A DNA stretch of 53,726 bases. Origin: an uncultured cyanobacterium. GTDB lineage: Bacteria > Cyanobacteriota > Cyanobacteriia > Cyanobacteriales > Geitlerinemataceae. The notes beneath the pieces are model-generated. The model saw nothing but the letters and a program-made list of their open reading frames with translations, did no database searches and had not been told where the DNA came from. Below, one piece after another: positions 17,203 to 25,374 of the stretch (positions are counted from its first letter, which is position 1; each line of letters starts with the position of its first letter). The stretch is from assembly GCA_937899645.1 (NCBI GenBank), contig CALCCD010000048.1, positions 1-53,726 of the forward strand, read 5' to 3'. The position numbers were made by a program, and so were the translations under genes.

Positions 17203-19293
17203 CTAATTATCCGCACCAAACCAGCGGGCGTACAGCTCGTCGTAGATACCGTTCTCACGCAGCTCCAGAAGCGCCGCGTTGACCTCCTCGCGGTAGGCGC
17301 TGTTTTCTGGCAGGACGATGCCGTAGTTTTGGTTCTCGAACACTGCGCCGACTACCTCGACTTCGCCCGCCCCGGCGTTGAGGGAGTAGTGCTGCAACAC
17401 CGGCGCGTCGTAGACCACCGCATCCAGATTTCCGAAGCGCAGCTCTCGGTAGAGCACGTCGGTGCTTTGGAAGCTGGTGGCGCGGATATCGCGATCGATC
17501 AAGAACTTCTCGGCGGTGCTGGCGTCGATCGTGCCGACGATTTTGCCTTGGAGGTCTTTTGGGTCGCCGATGGTATTTTCCAGGCGATCGACCGTAAACG
17601 TCGTCGTCACCGTGGCGATGAAATACGCGAAAACGAAGTAGCCCGCGCACATCCACACCAGCGCGAACAGCTTGCCGATCGCCGTCTGGGGCGCTTTGTC
17701 GCCGTAGCCGACCGTTGTGACCGTCACGGCCGACCACCAGAACGAGTCCCAAATGCCGCGAAAGTAGTCGCTGTGGAAGTCCGGGTTGCGGCGACGCTCC
17801 AGGAACCAGACCACGTGGGCGGCGATCGCCAGCGTCAGCACGAATAGCCCGATGCCGTAATAAAGCTGCGGTGTCGTGACGATCTGTATCAGACCGCCGA
17901 TCAGTGACTCGATCGGATGACTCGGCAGATCGCGCACCATAATTTGCAAGCCGGAGTCGAAGAACGGGTGAGAAAAGTCCACCACTTCCTCGCGCGCCAC
18001 GGTCATGCTGACGCCCGCGATGCCGATATCGGAGTCGCCAAGACGGACGTTTTCCAGCAGAGCATCGACGCTCTCGACCTTGTTCATGCGGTACTCGCGG
18101 CCGAGGTGCTTGGCGATCTCCACCCACAACTCGATGCTGAAGCCGGTGTAGGAGCCGTCTTCGTAGGTCACGAAGGGCGTAAAGGTTTTGGTGACCACCC
18201 GCAGCGGCGGCAGCTCGCCCGGCGGGAGATCGCTGCTTGCGCTCTCTGTCGTGGCCGGTTCTTCGAGCCAGGTGTCCACTGTCTCGCGGTTCTCGGCGAT
18301 CCAGTCGGCGGCGCGCTGGCGTTGGGCTTCGGAGGACTCTGCGCCGTTAAATTTGGCCAGCAGGTCGGCTTCGATGTCGTCGATCGGGATAAACAGCCGA
18401 TCGAGTAGTTGAGAGATCGCCGGGTGGCGGAGCAGAAACTCCTGGCGCGCCGCCGGTCGCAGCTCCGTGGCGACGAACCCGGTCAGGCAGGGATCGTCCG
18501 CGCAGCCCACCAGTCCCTCAATCGGCTTGGGAACCGGGCTGCCGAGTGCATCGTCGATCGCGATCGCCTCGGGCACGGTCAGCCAGCGGGTTTTTTCCTC
18601 CGGCTCGAGCAAGCGATTGATCTCGTGGGGCGTCCAGGCATAGAACAAGACCGGCTCGCCGCGCTCGTAGCGATCGAGCGTCTGGCGAATTTGGTAGTCG
18701 TAGTTCTGGCTGACCTGTTCGACCGTTTCGCCTAACTCGTAGGCTTCGATATGGCGGTCGATCGTCTCGGCGCAGACCCAGCCATCGTTGCAGCCGATCA
18801 GGTCGGCTTTGCCGTTGCCGTCGAGGTCGAACGCGGCGGCAACCTGGGGATCGCGTAGGTCGGTCAATGAGGCGATATCTAGTTTCTCGGCAGTGGCGCG
18901 GTCGATCCGGTAGCCCTGGATGGCCACGTCGGCGATCGGCGCTGCCAGGGCGATCGCCTCGCCGTCTTCGAGACCGTTCGCCGCATCGATCGCCGCATCG
19001 TGATCGGGCCATGTCTCGAGCCAGAGATCGGTCTCGCCGCGAGCGAGGGCCGCATAGAAGTCATTGGGCTCGAACACCTGGGACAGATTGACTTTGTAGC
19101 CCAGCTCTTCGAGAAGCTGCCGCGCGATCTCGACCTGGAGACTGCTGGTGTTCCACGGCGATCGCGCCAGGTTCACTTCGATCGGGTTACTGACACCCGA
19201 GAGCGGAAACAGGCCGAGCCAGAGCGTTGCCAAGCACGCACAAACACCCAACCAGAGCGCGCGCAGTTTCGCGGGAGAGATGCGTTGCTTCAC
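17203..19293 (-). CDS. Betaine-binding protein fused to glutamate-receptor-like K+ channel
   Basis: A 696-residue fusion. Signal peptide: about 1-36. Residues about 37-345 form an OpuAC/ProX-type binding domain for quaternary amines: SPWNTS (W47), LWLETWPDHD (W91, W95) and the ProX-like VLFYAWTPHEI (W220) supply aromatic residues that could cage a betaine. An EF-hand-like DLDGNGKAD loop lies at 156-164. Residues about 362-460 and 570-696 are the two halves (S1, S2) of an amino-acid-binding domain: VAREEVVDFSHPF carries the Arg (R434) matching the ligand carboxylate Arg of ionotropic glutamate receptors, and VVYDAPVL carries the matching acidic residue (D629). Between them lie TM1 (about 475-497), a pore loop with the K+ filter TTVGYGD (526-532), and TM2 (540-565). 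This is GluR0-like with an added N-terminal domain. Start is GTG. Ligand and ion choice are inferred. Confidence 0.85.
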   Translation of the reverse strand: MKQRISPAKLRALWLGVCACLATLWLGLFPLSGVSNPIEVNLARSPWNTSSLQVEIARQLLEELGYKVNLSQVFEPNDFYAALARGETDLWLETWPDHDAAIDAANGLEDGEAIALAAPIADVAIQGYRIDRATAEKLDIASLTDLRDPQVAAAFDLDGNGKADLIGCNDGWVCAETIDRHIEAYELGETVEQVSQNYDYQIRQTLDRYERGEPVLFYAWTPHEINRLLEPEEKTRWLTVPEAIAIDDALGSPVPKPIEGLVGCADDPCLTGFVATELRPAARQEFLLRHPAISQLLDRLFIPIDDIEADLLAKFNGAESSEAQRQRAADWIAENRETVDTWLEEPATTESASSDLPPGELPPLRVVTKTFTPFVTYEDGSYTGFSIELWVEIAKHLGREYRMNKVESVDALLENVRLGDSDIGIAGVSMTVAREEVVDFSHPFFDSGLQIMVRDLPSHPIESLIGGLIQIVTTPQLYYGIGLFVLTLAIAAHVVWFLERRRNPDFHSDYFRGIWDSFWWSAVTVTTVGYGDKAPQTAIGKLFALVWMCAGYFVFAYFIATVTTTFTVDRLENTIGDPKDLQGKIVGTIDASTAEKFLIDRDIRATSFQSTDVLYRELRFGNLDAVVYDAPVLQHYSLNAGAGEVEVVGAVFENQNYGIVLPENSAYREEVNAALLELRENGIYDELYARWFGADN

Positions 19294-19384
19294 CAGAGTT
19301 CAATGCCAAATTGGTTCGAGGCCCCCAAGAGCCGCCGGAATTGAAGTCGGGCTCCTCGGTCGGGCGGGCGATGCCGTCAGAATC

Positions 19385-20164
19385 TTACAGCACGAACATT
19401 TCGCACGCGCCCAACCCCGCCAGAAGGAGTCCAGCACTGCGATCGAGCCAGCGTTCGGTAAAGTGTGCGGCGAGCTGACGTCCGCAGGCCGCGCCGATGC
19501 CGATCGTGGCGAGGCTAGTCAAAGCGCTGAGCAAACTGGCCAGCTCGACGGGCACGGAAACGAGCCCCGCACTGATGCCCGTACAAAAGTTCGTTGCCGT
19601 GAGGGCCGCTCCCAGACCCCAAGCTTGCAGTAAAGATAGCGTGTTGGGTAGAGGATTGCGATCGCCGGGTACGATTCCTTTCGGCTTGGCCCGAGACTCA
19701 TCCCGAGAGTCGGCAAGCGGCTCGATCGCCGGTTCGCCAGAAACCGGTTCGCCAGAAACCGGTTCGCCAGAGGCCGGTTCACCAGAGGCCGGTTCGCCAG
19801 AGACCGGCTTGCCAGGAAAGAGAGCGACAGGAAAGAGAGCAAAAGGCTCGCGCGCGGGTTTCTCCGGGACTCTAGCATCAGGCCGATCGCCGCGATCGCG
19901 CTGCCAGCTCGCCGCCCAGGCCGCGACGCCGATCGCCACCAGCAGCGCGCCGCCGACCCGCTCGGACGCGCCGTCGGGCAGAAAGGGCGAGAGGGACGCA
20001 CCGCAGGAGATCGCCACGAAGGTACTCGCGCCCGATAGCAGCGCGATCGCCGCATTGGCGCGCCAGGTCACGATCGTGCCGCCAGCGCCGAGGGTCGCTG
20101 CGATCGCCAGGTTGTCAAGATTCGTAGACAGGGCGAGCAGGCTGGCGGTGACGAGGGCGTGCAT
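19385..20164 (-). CDS. MntP/YtaF-like membrane transporter
   Basis: A 259-residue membrane protein of the MntP/YtaF family, putative manganese or divalent-cation efflux. Two homologous three-helix halves are visible: residues 1-87, with the signature STNLDNLAIA, and about 170-259, with LTATNFCTGISAGLVS. The first half has the NxDN motif; in the second half the equivalent Asp is replaced (TNFCTG). The linker (about 95-165) is a low-complexity run of SGEP(A/V) pentapeptides encoded by 15-bp DNA repeats, so it can vary in length. It is probably in the plasma membrane. It shares strand with, but is separate from, the receptor-channel gene (91-base gap). Confidence 0.75.
   Translation of the reverse strand: MHALVTASLLALSTNLDNLAIAATLGAGGTIVTWRANAAIALLSGASTFVAISCGASLSPFLPDGASERVGGALLVAIGVAAWAASWQRDRGDRPDARVPEKPAREPFALFPVALFPGKPVSGEPASGEPASGEPVSGEPVSGEPAIEPLADSRDESRAKPKGIVPGDRNPLPNTLSLLQAWGLGAALTATNFCTGISAGLVSVPVELASLLSALTSLATIGIGAACGRQLAAHFTERWLDRSAGLLLAGLGACEMFVL
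19729..19818. repeat. 15-bp minisatellite inside the MntP-like gene
   Basis: Six tandem 15-base units based on CCGGTTCGCCAGAAA, starting at 19729, 19744, 19759, 19774, 19789 and 19804. They encode SGEP(A/V) on the minus strand. A second 15-base unit (CAGGAAAGAGAGCGA) follows twice from about 19814. In-frame copy change would lengthen or shorten the linker without a frameshift. Confidence 0.9.
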
Positions 20165-20170
20165 GGCGGT

Positions 20171-20291
20171 GGGCGAGAGCTTCAGAGGGCGAGAGCTTCA
20201 GAGGGCGAGAGCTTCAGAAGGCAGGAATTTCCGGGCGGAAACTTCCGGGCAGGAATTTCCGGGCAGAAACTTCGGGGCGGGAACTTCGGGG
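20171..20291. repeat. Intergenic tandem repeats, two unit types
   Basis: Three exact 16-base units GGGCGAGAGCTTCAGA (20171-20218) are followed by about five degenerate 15-base units of the GGCAGGAATTTCCGG / GGCGGAAACTTCCGG type (20220-20291). They lie between the MntP-like and DUF192 genes, which diverge, and so sit within or next to both promoter regions. Confidence 0.9.
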
Positions 20292-20375
20292 CGAATCGTA
20301 GAATCGAATAGTTTGAGACTGGGCGGTGCAATCACCGTTCGGCCCTACACGACGTTTCAGGAAAGATTTATCGTG

Positions 20376-20972
20376 ATGTTTTCGCTGCGACCGCGCGGAT
20401 GGATGTGGGCTCTGCTGGCCGTTCTTGCCGTTGCGATCGCATCTGGCAGCATGATCCCCAACTTCAGCTCCACCACCGGCATCGGCGCGACCGACGGCAG
20501 CGCACGCGCCAGCGAGACCGCCCCCGGCCAACTGTTGCCGATCGAGCAGCGGGCTTGGCTCGGCGATCGCTGGGTGTACTTTGAAGTGGCGCGATCGCCC
20601 GCTCAGCAGGCGACGGGATTGATGTTTCGCGAAGCACTGAGCCGCGATCGGGGCATGTTTTTCCCGTTCGATCCGCCGCGCCCGGTACGCTTCTGGATGC
20701 GGAACGTGACAATTTCCCTCGATATGGTGTTCGTGCGTAACGAGCGGGTGGTCGCGATTTCGCCCGACGTGCCGCCCTGCACGACGCCCACTTGTCCGAC
20801 CTACGGCCCGGAAAATACTGCCGTCGATGGGGTGATCGAGCTGGCGGGGGGGACGGCTGCGCGCTTCGGGATTGCCGTGGGCGATCGAGCGGAGTTCGAG
20901 TCGATCGATCCGACGCCGCCCGCCTGGTTTAGCGCGGCAGATTCGTCAGAACCGTCCGACCCCGCAGAGTAG
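20376..20972 (+). CDS. DUF192 exported protein
   Basis: A 198-residue protein with an N-terminal signal or anchor (RPRGWMWALLAVLAVAIASG) and a DUF192 domain (about residues 55-185). The domain shows the family pattern: EVARSPAQQATGLMFREAL, then MFFPFDPPRPVRFWMRNVTISLDMVFV and GVIELAGGTAARFGIAVGD. Function is unknown; the fold is a small beta barrel found in secreted or periplasmic proteins. Start: the open frame runs back to 19497, but that part is antisense to the MntP-like gene and covers tandem repeats. The ATG at 20376 has a GGAAAG upstream. Confidence 0.85.
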   Translation: MFSLRPRGWMWALLAVLAVAIASGSMIPNFSSTTGIGATDGSARASETAPGQLLPIEQRAWLGDRWVYFEVARSPAQQATGLMFREALSRDRGMFFPFDPPRPVRFWMRNVTISLDMVFVRNERVVAISPDVPPCTTPTCPTYGPENTAVDGVIELAGGTAARFGIAVGDRAEFESIDPTPPAWFSAADSSEPSDPAE

Positions 20973-21032
20973 GGGCCGTTACCAATAACCAGTACTTAAA
21001 CCCGCCGCACTGACTCCGCATGAGTCACAGCC

Positions 21033-21386
21033 CTATCGCTTGAGCGGGTTCGGCGCTTCCTCCACGCGCGGCAGGCCGAGGCTGTAGTTGGAGACGCGAT
21101 TGTCGAGGTTGTAGCGGAGCTGGCCGTCGAACAGCATCGATCGCACCAAGTGCTGGAGATCCGATCCGATCGTCCGCAGATTGTATTCCGACAATTCCTC
21201 GCCCTTGTAGTCCGCGACGAGTTCGGCGAACTTGGCGCGAACGGTTTCGAGCGCTGCGTCGTCCCAAACCAGCTCGTTATCGGGATCGATATCGAGAGTG
21301 AGGGTGTCCGCGCTGGGCACGAACTTGAGGCCTTGTACCTCGGCGGCGAAAATGCGAATGTGGCGCGTGGTGGATTTCAGCAGCAT
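21033..21386 (-). CDS. ndhM: NAD(P)H-quinone oxidoreductase subunit M
   Basis: A 117-residue peripheral subunit of the cyanobacterial/plastid NDH-1 complex (photosynthetic complex I), needed for cyclic electron flow and respiration. The sequence is typical: MLLKSTTRHIRIFAAEV, then TLTLDIDPDNELVWDDAAL, YNLRTIGSDLQHLVRSML and YNLDNRVSNYSLGLPRVEE. Start at 21386 gives the usual length; the frame to 21497 is a shadow. It stands alone and is convergent with the DUF192 gene. Confidence 0.95.
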   Translation of the reverse strand: MLLKSTTRHIRIFAAEVQGLKFVPSADTLTLDIDPDNELVWDDAALETVRAKFAELVADYKGEELSEYNLRTIGSDLQHLVRSMLFDGQLRYNLDNRVSNYSLGLPRVEEAPNPLKR

Positions 21387-21760
21387 GGTCGGGCGATTAG
21401 AGATCTGAAGTCTGGAGTGGACGTGGGGGCCGCCGCCTCGAGCGACGAGCAGCGCCGAGCCGATGTCGGAGCGATCGCGACGCCGCCCGATAGACAAGAG
21501 GACAGCGCGCGACGCCTGGAAGCCGTCGGCCTGAGGGGTATTGTAAGTCTGTCATCGGCTTCGGCTCAAGTTGCCCCCGGTTGCCGGTTTGGCCGTTTCG
21601 GGCCGGGCTGGGCGCGAGGCGCGGCAGCAGCGGCGGCGGGGTTGAGGATTTGCCGCGGTCTCGACTACGATCGAAACGAGCTTGCACTCTACCGAACGAA
21701 CTTCCCTCAATACTCCCAGACGCGAACCCTAAAACCGACCGCGATCGGTCGCCAGAGCGC
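21387..21760. other. Divergent intergenic region, ndhM / membrane protein
   Basis: A 374-base stretch without a gene. It must contain promoters for ndhM (minus) and the 21761 gene (plus). I see no strong promoter pair or hairpin. Confidence 0.5.
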
Positions 21761-22774
21761 ATGCACGACCATCCAGATCCGCCCGAGCGCGATTTCGCCA
21801 CGCCGGACTTTTTGCCCGTCCGCGACACCTACGAGACGATCGACCCGAGTGACGATATCGCCCAGCAGGCCGCCTCTGGCAGCGTGGCGGCGATCGTGCA
21901 AGTTCTCAACCAGCAGCTCGCCGAGCGCGGCGTCCGCACGCGGGCGATTTTTGAAGGGGGCTGCTTGCAGTTGCTCTGCGAGTCCGTCGATCGCGATGCC
22001 CTGACGCGCGAGACCCTGCTCGATCGCGTGCGCGCCCTGCTCGAAGACATCGACCCGGCCAAAATTCGCCGCGCCCGGGTCAACGCCCGCCTCGCCCGCG
22101 AACAACAGCTTCTCTGGCTCGACGATATTCGCCGCCAACCCAAGCAGCTTCTCTGGAGCGAGTCGCTGCGACTGCGCCCATCCGGCGGGCTACGGCGCTG
22201 GTGGAAGTCGATCGCTCGTCGCGATCGGCGCACCAAACCGATTGTGGCGCGATCGACCCCCCTTAGTTCGCGATCGTCCGGCCTCGGGCGCGGCATCGCC
22301 ATCGGTCTCGCGATCGCCGTACTAGCCGGGCTGGCCTACCGTCAGTGGGGGGCGGGCCTCGCGCCCGGTGGCCCCGCCGCCCAGCAAACGCCCGGTTCGT
22401 CCGATCTGCAAAATTCGCCTGACCCGCTCGACTCGCCCGATTCGCCGAACTCCTCCGGCCCGGCAAGCTTCTACGAACCGCCCGCCGCCGACTCCGAATC
22501 CAATTCTTCAGCCGCTCCTCAAGCCGAGCCCGAAGCGGCCCCTGAAGTCAGTCCCGATCCGTTCGCTGCTGCCGTCGTGCTCGCGACCCAAGCAGCGAAC
22601 GACGGCCAAACCGCTACAACCGCCTCCGAATGGCTCGACCTTTCGGCCCGCTGGCAGCGCGCCGCCGAGCTGATGGAGCAGCTCCCGACGGACGACGCCC
22701 GCTACCAAACCGCCCGCGATCGCGCCGCCACCTACCGCCAGAACAGCCAGATAGCCCAGCAGCAGGCCCGGTGA
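21761..22774 (+). CDS. Cyanobacterial single-pass membrane protein, unknown function
   Basis: A 337-residue protein. The N-terminal part (about residues 28-115) has a pattern I know from cyanobacterial proteins of unknown role (AASGSVAAIVQVLNQQLAERGVRTRAIFEGGCLQLLCES). A basic stretch (WWKSIARRDRRTK) precedes one TM helix (about 165-183, GIAIGLAIAVLAGLAYRQW). Then comes a Pro/Ser/Glu-rich linker and a C-terminal helical module (SEWLDLSARWQRAAELMEQLP to RAATYRQNSQIAQQQ), also common in cyanobacteria. The ATG at 21761 was chosen over a longer frame without family features. I cannot name a function. Confidence 0.7.
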   Translation: MHDHPDPPERDFATPDFLPVRDTYETIDPSDDIAQQAASGSVAAIVQVLNQQLAERGVRTRAIFEGGCLQLLCESVDRDALTRETLLDRVRALLEDIDPAKIRRARVNARLAREQQLLWLDDIRRQPKQLLWSESLRLRPSGGLRRWWKSIARRDRRTKPIVARSTPLSSRSSGLGRGIAIGLAIAVLAGLAYRQWGAGLAPGGPAAQQTPGSSDLQNSPDPLDSPDSPNSSGPASFYEPPAADSESNSSAAPQAEPEAAPEVSPDPFAAAVVLATQAANDGQTATTASEWLDLSARWQRAAELMEQLPTDDARYQTARDRAATYRQNSQIAQQQAR

Positions 22775-23078
22775 GGCAGGTCAGCTGACCGATTAGCTCG
22801 ACTGGATTATGGGGCGGCTCCGGCGCGATCGCCCACGCCACCATGTCAGGATCTGTCCGGACTGCCGGTCTCGAAATTCCCGGTCTCGGAAATTGACACT
22901 TATAATGCTCGTACGTCGTTGAGATTTGTCCCTCAATCCCCAAAAGGGATCGGCATGGGATGCAGGCGACTCCTTTCGGAGCGCGCCCTGTTGCGCGATC
23001 GCACAGTTGCGAATTGCGCAGTTGCAATCTCAGACCACCGACGTTCACGGCTCCAAACACTTACCGCAACCGATCGTT
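22775..23078 (+). promoter_or_regulatory. Upstream region of the DICT/HD gene
   Basis: A 304-base region without a gene. A consensus TATAAT lies at 22901-22906 on the plus strand, about 173 bases before the chosen ATG. A TTGACA is present at 22893-22898, but only two bases before it, so it cannot be the matching -35 box. Confidence 0.35.
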
Positions 23079-24488
23079 ATGTTACGGGGATCGATCCTGC
23101 AAACGCTTGTAGATTCGTGCCGCGAGCGCACGAACCAGTCACCGTTTAGCTACGGCGTTTATTACAAAAATACGCTCGTCTCGTTGTGCCACGCCCTCGA
23201 AGACAGCATCTTGGCAATGGACTGCCAGCCGATCGTCATGACGGCTTTCCAGCGCGGGAAGTGGTATCTCCAGGAGGCCGATCGCTACGCCGAAATTTCT
23301 GAAAAAGCCCGCCACGTCACGATTCTCGCCTCGCCCGATGCAGGCTTTGCCGAACACCCCACCGGGCAGAAGGACAACGTCTCTCTGGTATCGCTGCTGC
23401 CGGAAGATCCCGTGGCCCAAGAGTGGCACTTGGTTATCCTGTCGCCGACCTACACGGCAATGGTGATGTGTCAGGAGCTGACGGAAGAAGACTACGGCCC
23501 CGGTGGCCAGCCAGAAGACGACGTCGCCCGTAAGTTCTACGGGTTTTGGACGTTCGAGTCGGCGCTGATCGTCGAGACTGCCGGACTGATGCTGGACTGC
23601 TGCGATCGCTACGACCCTTCGCTGCGGCCGATCTTGCAGCCCCACGTCGATGAGATCGCCAACACCCTAGCCCAGCCGGACACCAGCGGGCTGCTGGGCG
23701 GTACGGTCAGCCGGGTGGTCAGCTACCTGCAGGAGCGCCAGCAGACCCTCGCCAATGACTTGCTAGAAGACGAGCACGCCCTCGGTCGCAACCTCAATGC
23801 CAACGAGCTACAGGCATTCCTGCGGATGGCGCAGTCGATCGATTTGAGCGATACGGCCAACCCGATGGCCGCTTCGGAGGTGGCGTCTCTGTGCGAGGCG
23901 CTCGGTCAGCTTCTCGACTTGCCCGCATGGCAAATCAAGCGCCTGCGACTGGCGGGTATGCTGCACCGCATCGACTACCTGCCCGGCACCGGCCAGCCCT
24001 TGATGGCGGTGACTCCAGATGCCGACGACGATCGCTTCGCTCCCTTTTGCCCGCTGCCCGCCGGAGCTCAGGCCCTGCGCGTGATGCCGAAGCTGCGCGC
24101 GATCGCCCAAATCGTCAACCACTACACCGAGCGCTGGGACGGCAGCGGCCAACCAGCGGGGCTAAGCGCCGACACCATCCCGCTCGAATCGCGCATCCTC
24201 GGCTTGATCGCGGCTTTCCAGCGCTACGCTGCCGAGGGCGCGCTGCGTCAGGGGCTCCCCGATGGAGAGGCGATCGCGGCGGCCCTAGAGCGCTGCAAAA
24301 ACGAGACCGGCACGCACTGGGATCCGAAGCTGGTCGAGTCGCTACAATTATTGATCCTGGGACTACAGCAGGGACTGAGCCTACCGTCGGGCAACTTTAA
24401 GATCAGCGCGGGCCTCTGGTCGCTCGACGATGAGTCTTTTAGCACGCCAGCGACTGATAGTAACGTCTTGTCGCCGCGCCGTTCCTGA
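23079..24488 (+). CDS. DICT-domain protein with degenerate HD-GYP-like domain
   Basis: A 469-residue signalling protein. The N-terminal half (about 1-190) fits the DICT sensory domain, which is found next to diguanylate cyclases and two-component proteins. The C-terminal half (about 255-455) is HD-related: VNHYTERWDGSGQPAGLSADTIPLESRILGLI matches the HD-GYP segment (H-x-E-x-x-D-G-x-G-x-P-x-G), although GYP reads GQP. The canonical HD dyad position reads MLHRIDYLP, so the metal-binding Asp is displaced. Cyclic-di-GMP hydrolysis is therefore doubtful; it may be a sensor or adaptor. The ATG at 23079 is chosen; an earlier in-frame ATG at 22926 adds residues without a recognisable pattern. Confidence 0.7.
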   Translation: MLRGSILQTLVDSCRERTNQSPFSYGVYYKNTLVSLCHALEDSILAMDCQPIVMTAFQRGKWYLQEADRYAEISEKARHVTILASPDAGFAEHPTGQKDNVSLVSLLPEDPVAQEWHLVILSPTYTAMVMCQELTEEDYGPGGQPEDDVARKFYGFWTFESALIVETAGLMLDCCDRYDPSLRPILQPHVDEIANTLAQPDTSGLLGGTVSRVVSYLQERQQTLANDLLEDEHALGRNLNANELQAFLRMAQSIDLSDTANPMAASEVASLCEALGQLLDLPAWQIKRLRLAGMLHRIDYLPGTGQPLMAVTPDADDDRFAPFCPLPAGAQALRVMPKLRAIAQIVNHYTERWDGSGQPAGLSADTIPLESRILGLIAAFQRYAAEGALRQGLPDGEAIAAALERCKNETGTHWDPKLVESLQLLILGLQQGLSLPSGNFKISAGLWSLDDESFSTPATDSNVLSPRRS

Positions 24489-24552
24489 ACCGCCGATCGC
24501 TGCTATCGTGCCCCAAGCACACCCCGACCTTACCTCTGCCGACTCGCCCGCA

Positions 24553-25218
24553 ATGCCCTCTATTACGCCCGATACAATTCGCTCTGGAGAAATTCGCCAG
24601 CTCGCAGGTTGCGACCTCGAAGACTTCGATCTGTCCTCCGCTCAGCTTTCCGGTCTGTCTCTAATTGGGGCGAACTTGGTCGGCAGCGAGCTAACGAGCG
24701 CAAATCTCCAGGGAGCGAGCCTCCAGGGCGCAAATCTGCTCGGGGCGGCGCTGGTGCGTGCCGATCTGCGCGCCACCCTAACCGGAGCGAACCTAATGCA
24801 GGCCGATATGACAATGGCCGATCTGCGCGGCTGCAACCTGCGCGGTGCAAATCTGATGGGTGCGACGCTGCTGCGGGCTTCGCTGGGGGGTGCGTTCCTC
24901 AGTGGGGCGAACGCGATCGGCGCGAACCTGTCCGGGGCAGACCTGCGCGGCGCGGACTTGCGCGGCGCGAACCTGAGCAACGCCAACCTCGAAGGGGCCG
25001 ACCTGAGCGGGGCGGATATGAGCGGGACGCTACTCCAGGAGGCCAATCTCCAGGAAACCAACCTCCAGCAGGTGAACCTGGTTGGGGCCAGCTGCACCCG
25101 CGCTAATTTCCTCTGTGCGAATACGGAAGGCGCGATCGCTCTCGGAGCTAGCTTTATGGGCGCTTGCATGACCGGCACGAATTTCGATCGTTTCTCGAAC
25201 CCCAAGGCCGAGGGCTAG
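24553..25218 (+). CDS. Pentapeptide-repeat protein
   Basis: A 221-residue protein made almost wholly of A(D/N)LxG-type pentapeptide repeats, about 30 units from residue 30 on (SGLSLIGANLVGSELTSANL and similar). Such proteins form a right-handed quadrilateral beta-helix. They are abundant in cyanobacteria and mostly of unknown role; no gyrase-protection feature can be deduced. The N-terminus (MPSITPDTIRSGEIRQLAGCDLED) is cytosolic in character, without a signal peptide. A strong terminator follows at 25250. Confidence 0.9.
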   Translation: MPSITPDTIRSGEIRQLAGCDLEDFDLSSAQLSGLSLIGANLVGSELTSANLQGASLQGANLLGAALVRADLRATLTGANLMQADMTMADLRGCNLRGANLMGATLLRASLGGAFLSGANAIGANLSGADLRGADLRGANLSNANLEGADLSGADMSGTLLQEANLQETNLQQVNLVGASCTRANFLCANTEGAIALGASFMGACMTGTNFDRFSNPKAEG

Positions 25219-25249
25219 CGGGAATTCGAGCGTGTGGAACCTCCGATCG

Positions 25250-25274
25250 CGGCGCACGGCAGTGCGCCGTTTTT
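25250..25274 (+). terminator. Rho-independent-type terminator after the pentapeptide gene
   Basis: CGGCGCAC-GGCA-GTGCGCCG hairpin (8-bp perfect stem, 4-base loop) followed directly by TTTTT. It lies 31 bases after the stop codon and separates two convergent genes. Confidence 0.8.
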
Positions 25275-25374
25275 CGTCGTTAAGCGGAGCGCCTGAAGAG
25301 ACCCCCCATCCCAAAGCACCCGTCGCTGCAACTTCACCGAAACTAGTGAGACGCCCGCGCCCTCTAAGTTCGCC

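Noticed and set aside
19497-20375. N-terminal extension of the DUF192 frame
   Set aside because: Overlaps the MntP-like gene antisense and is made of translated tandem repeats.
22893-22906. TTGACA next to TATAAT as a full promoter
   Set aside because: The two boxes are only two bases apart, so they cannot act as a -35/-10 pair.
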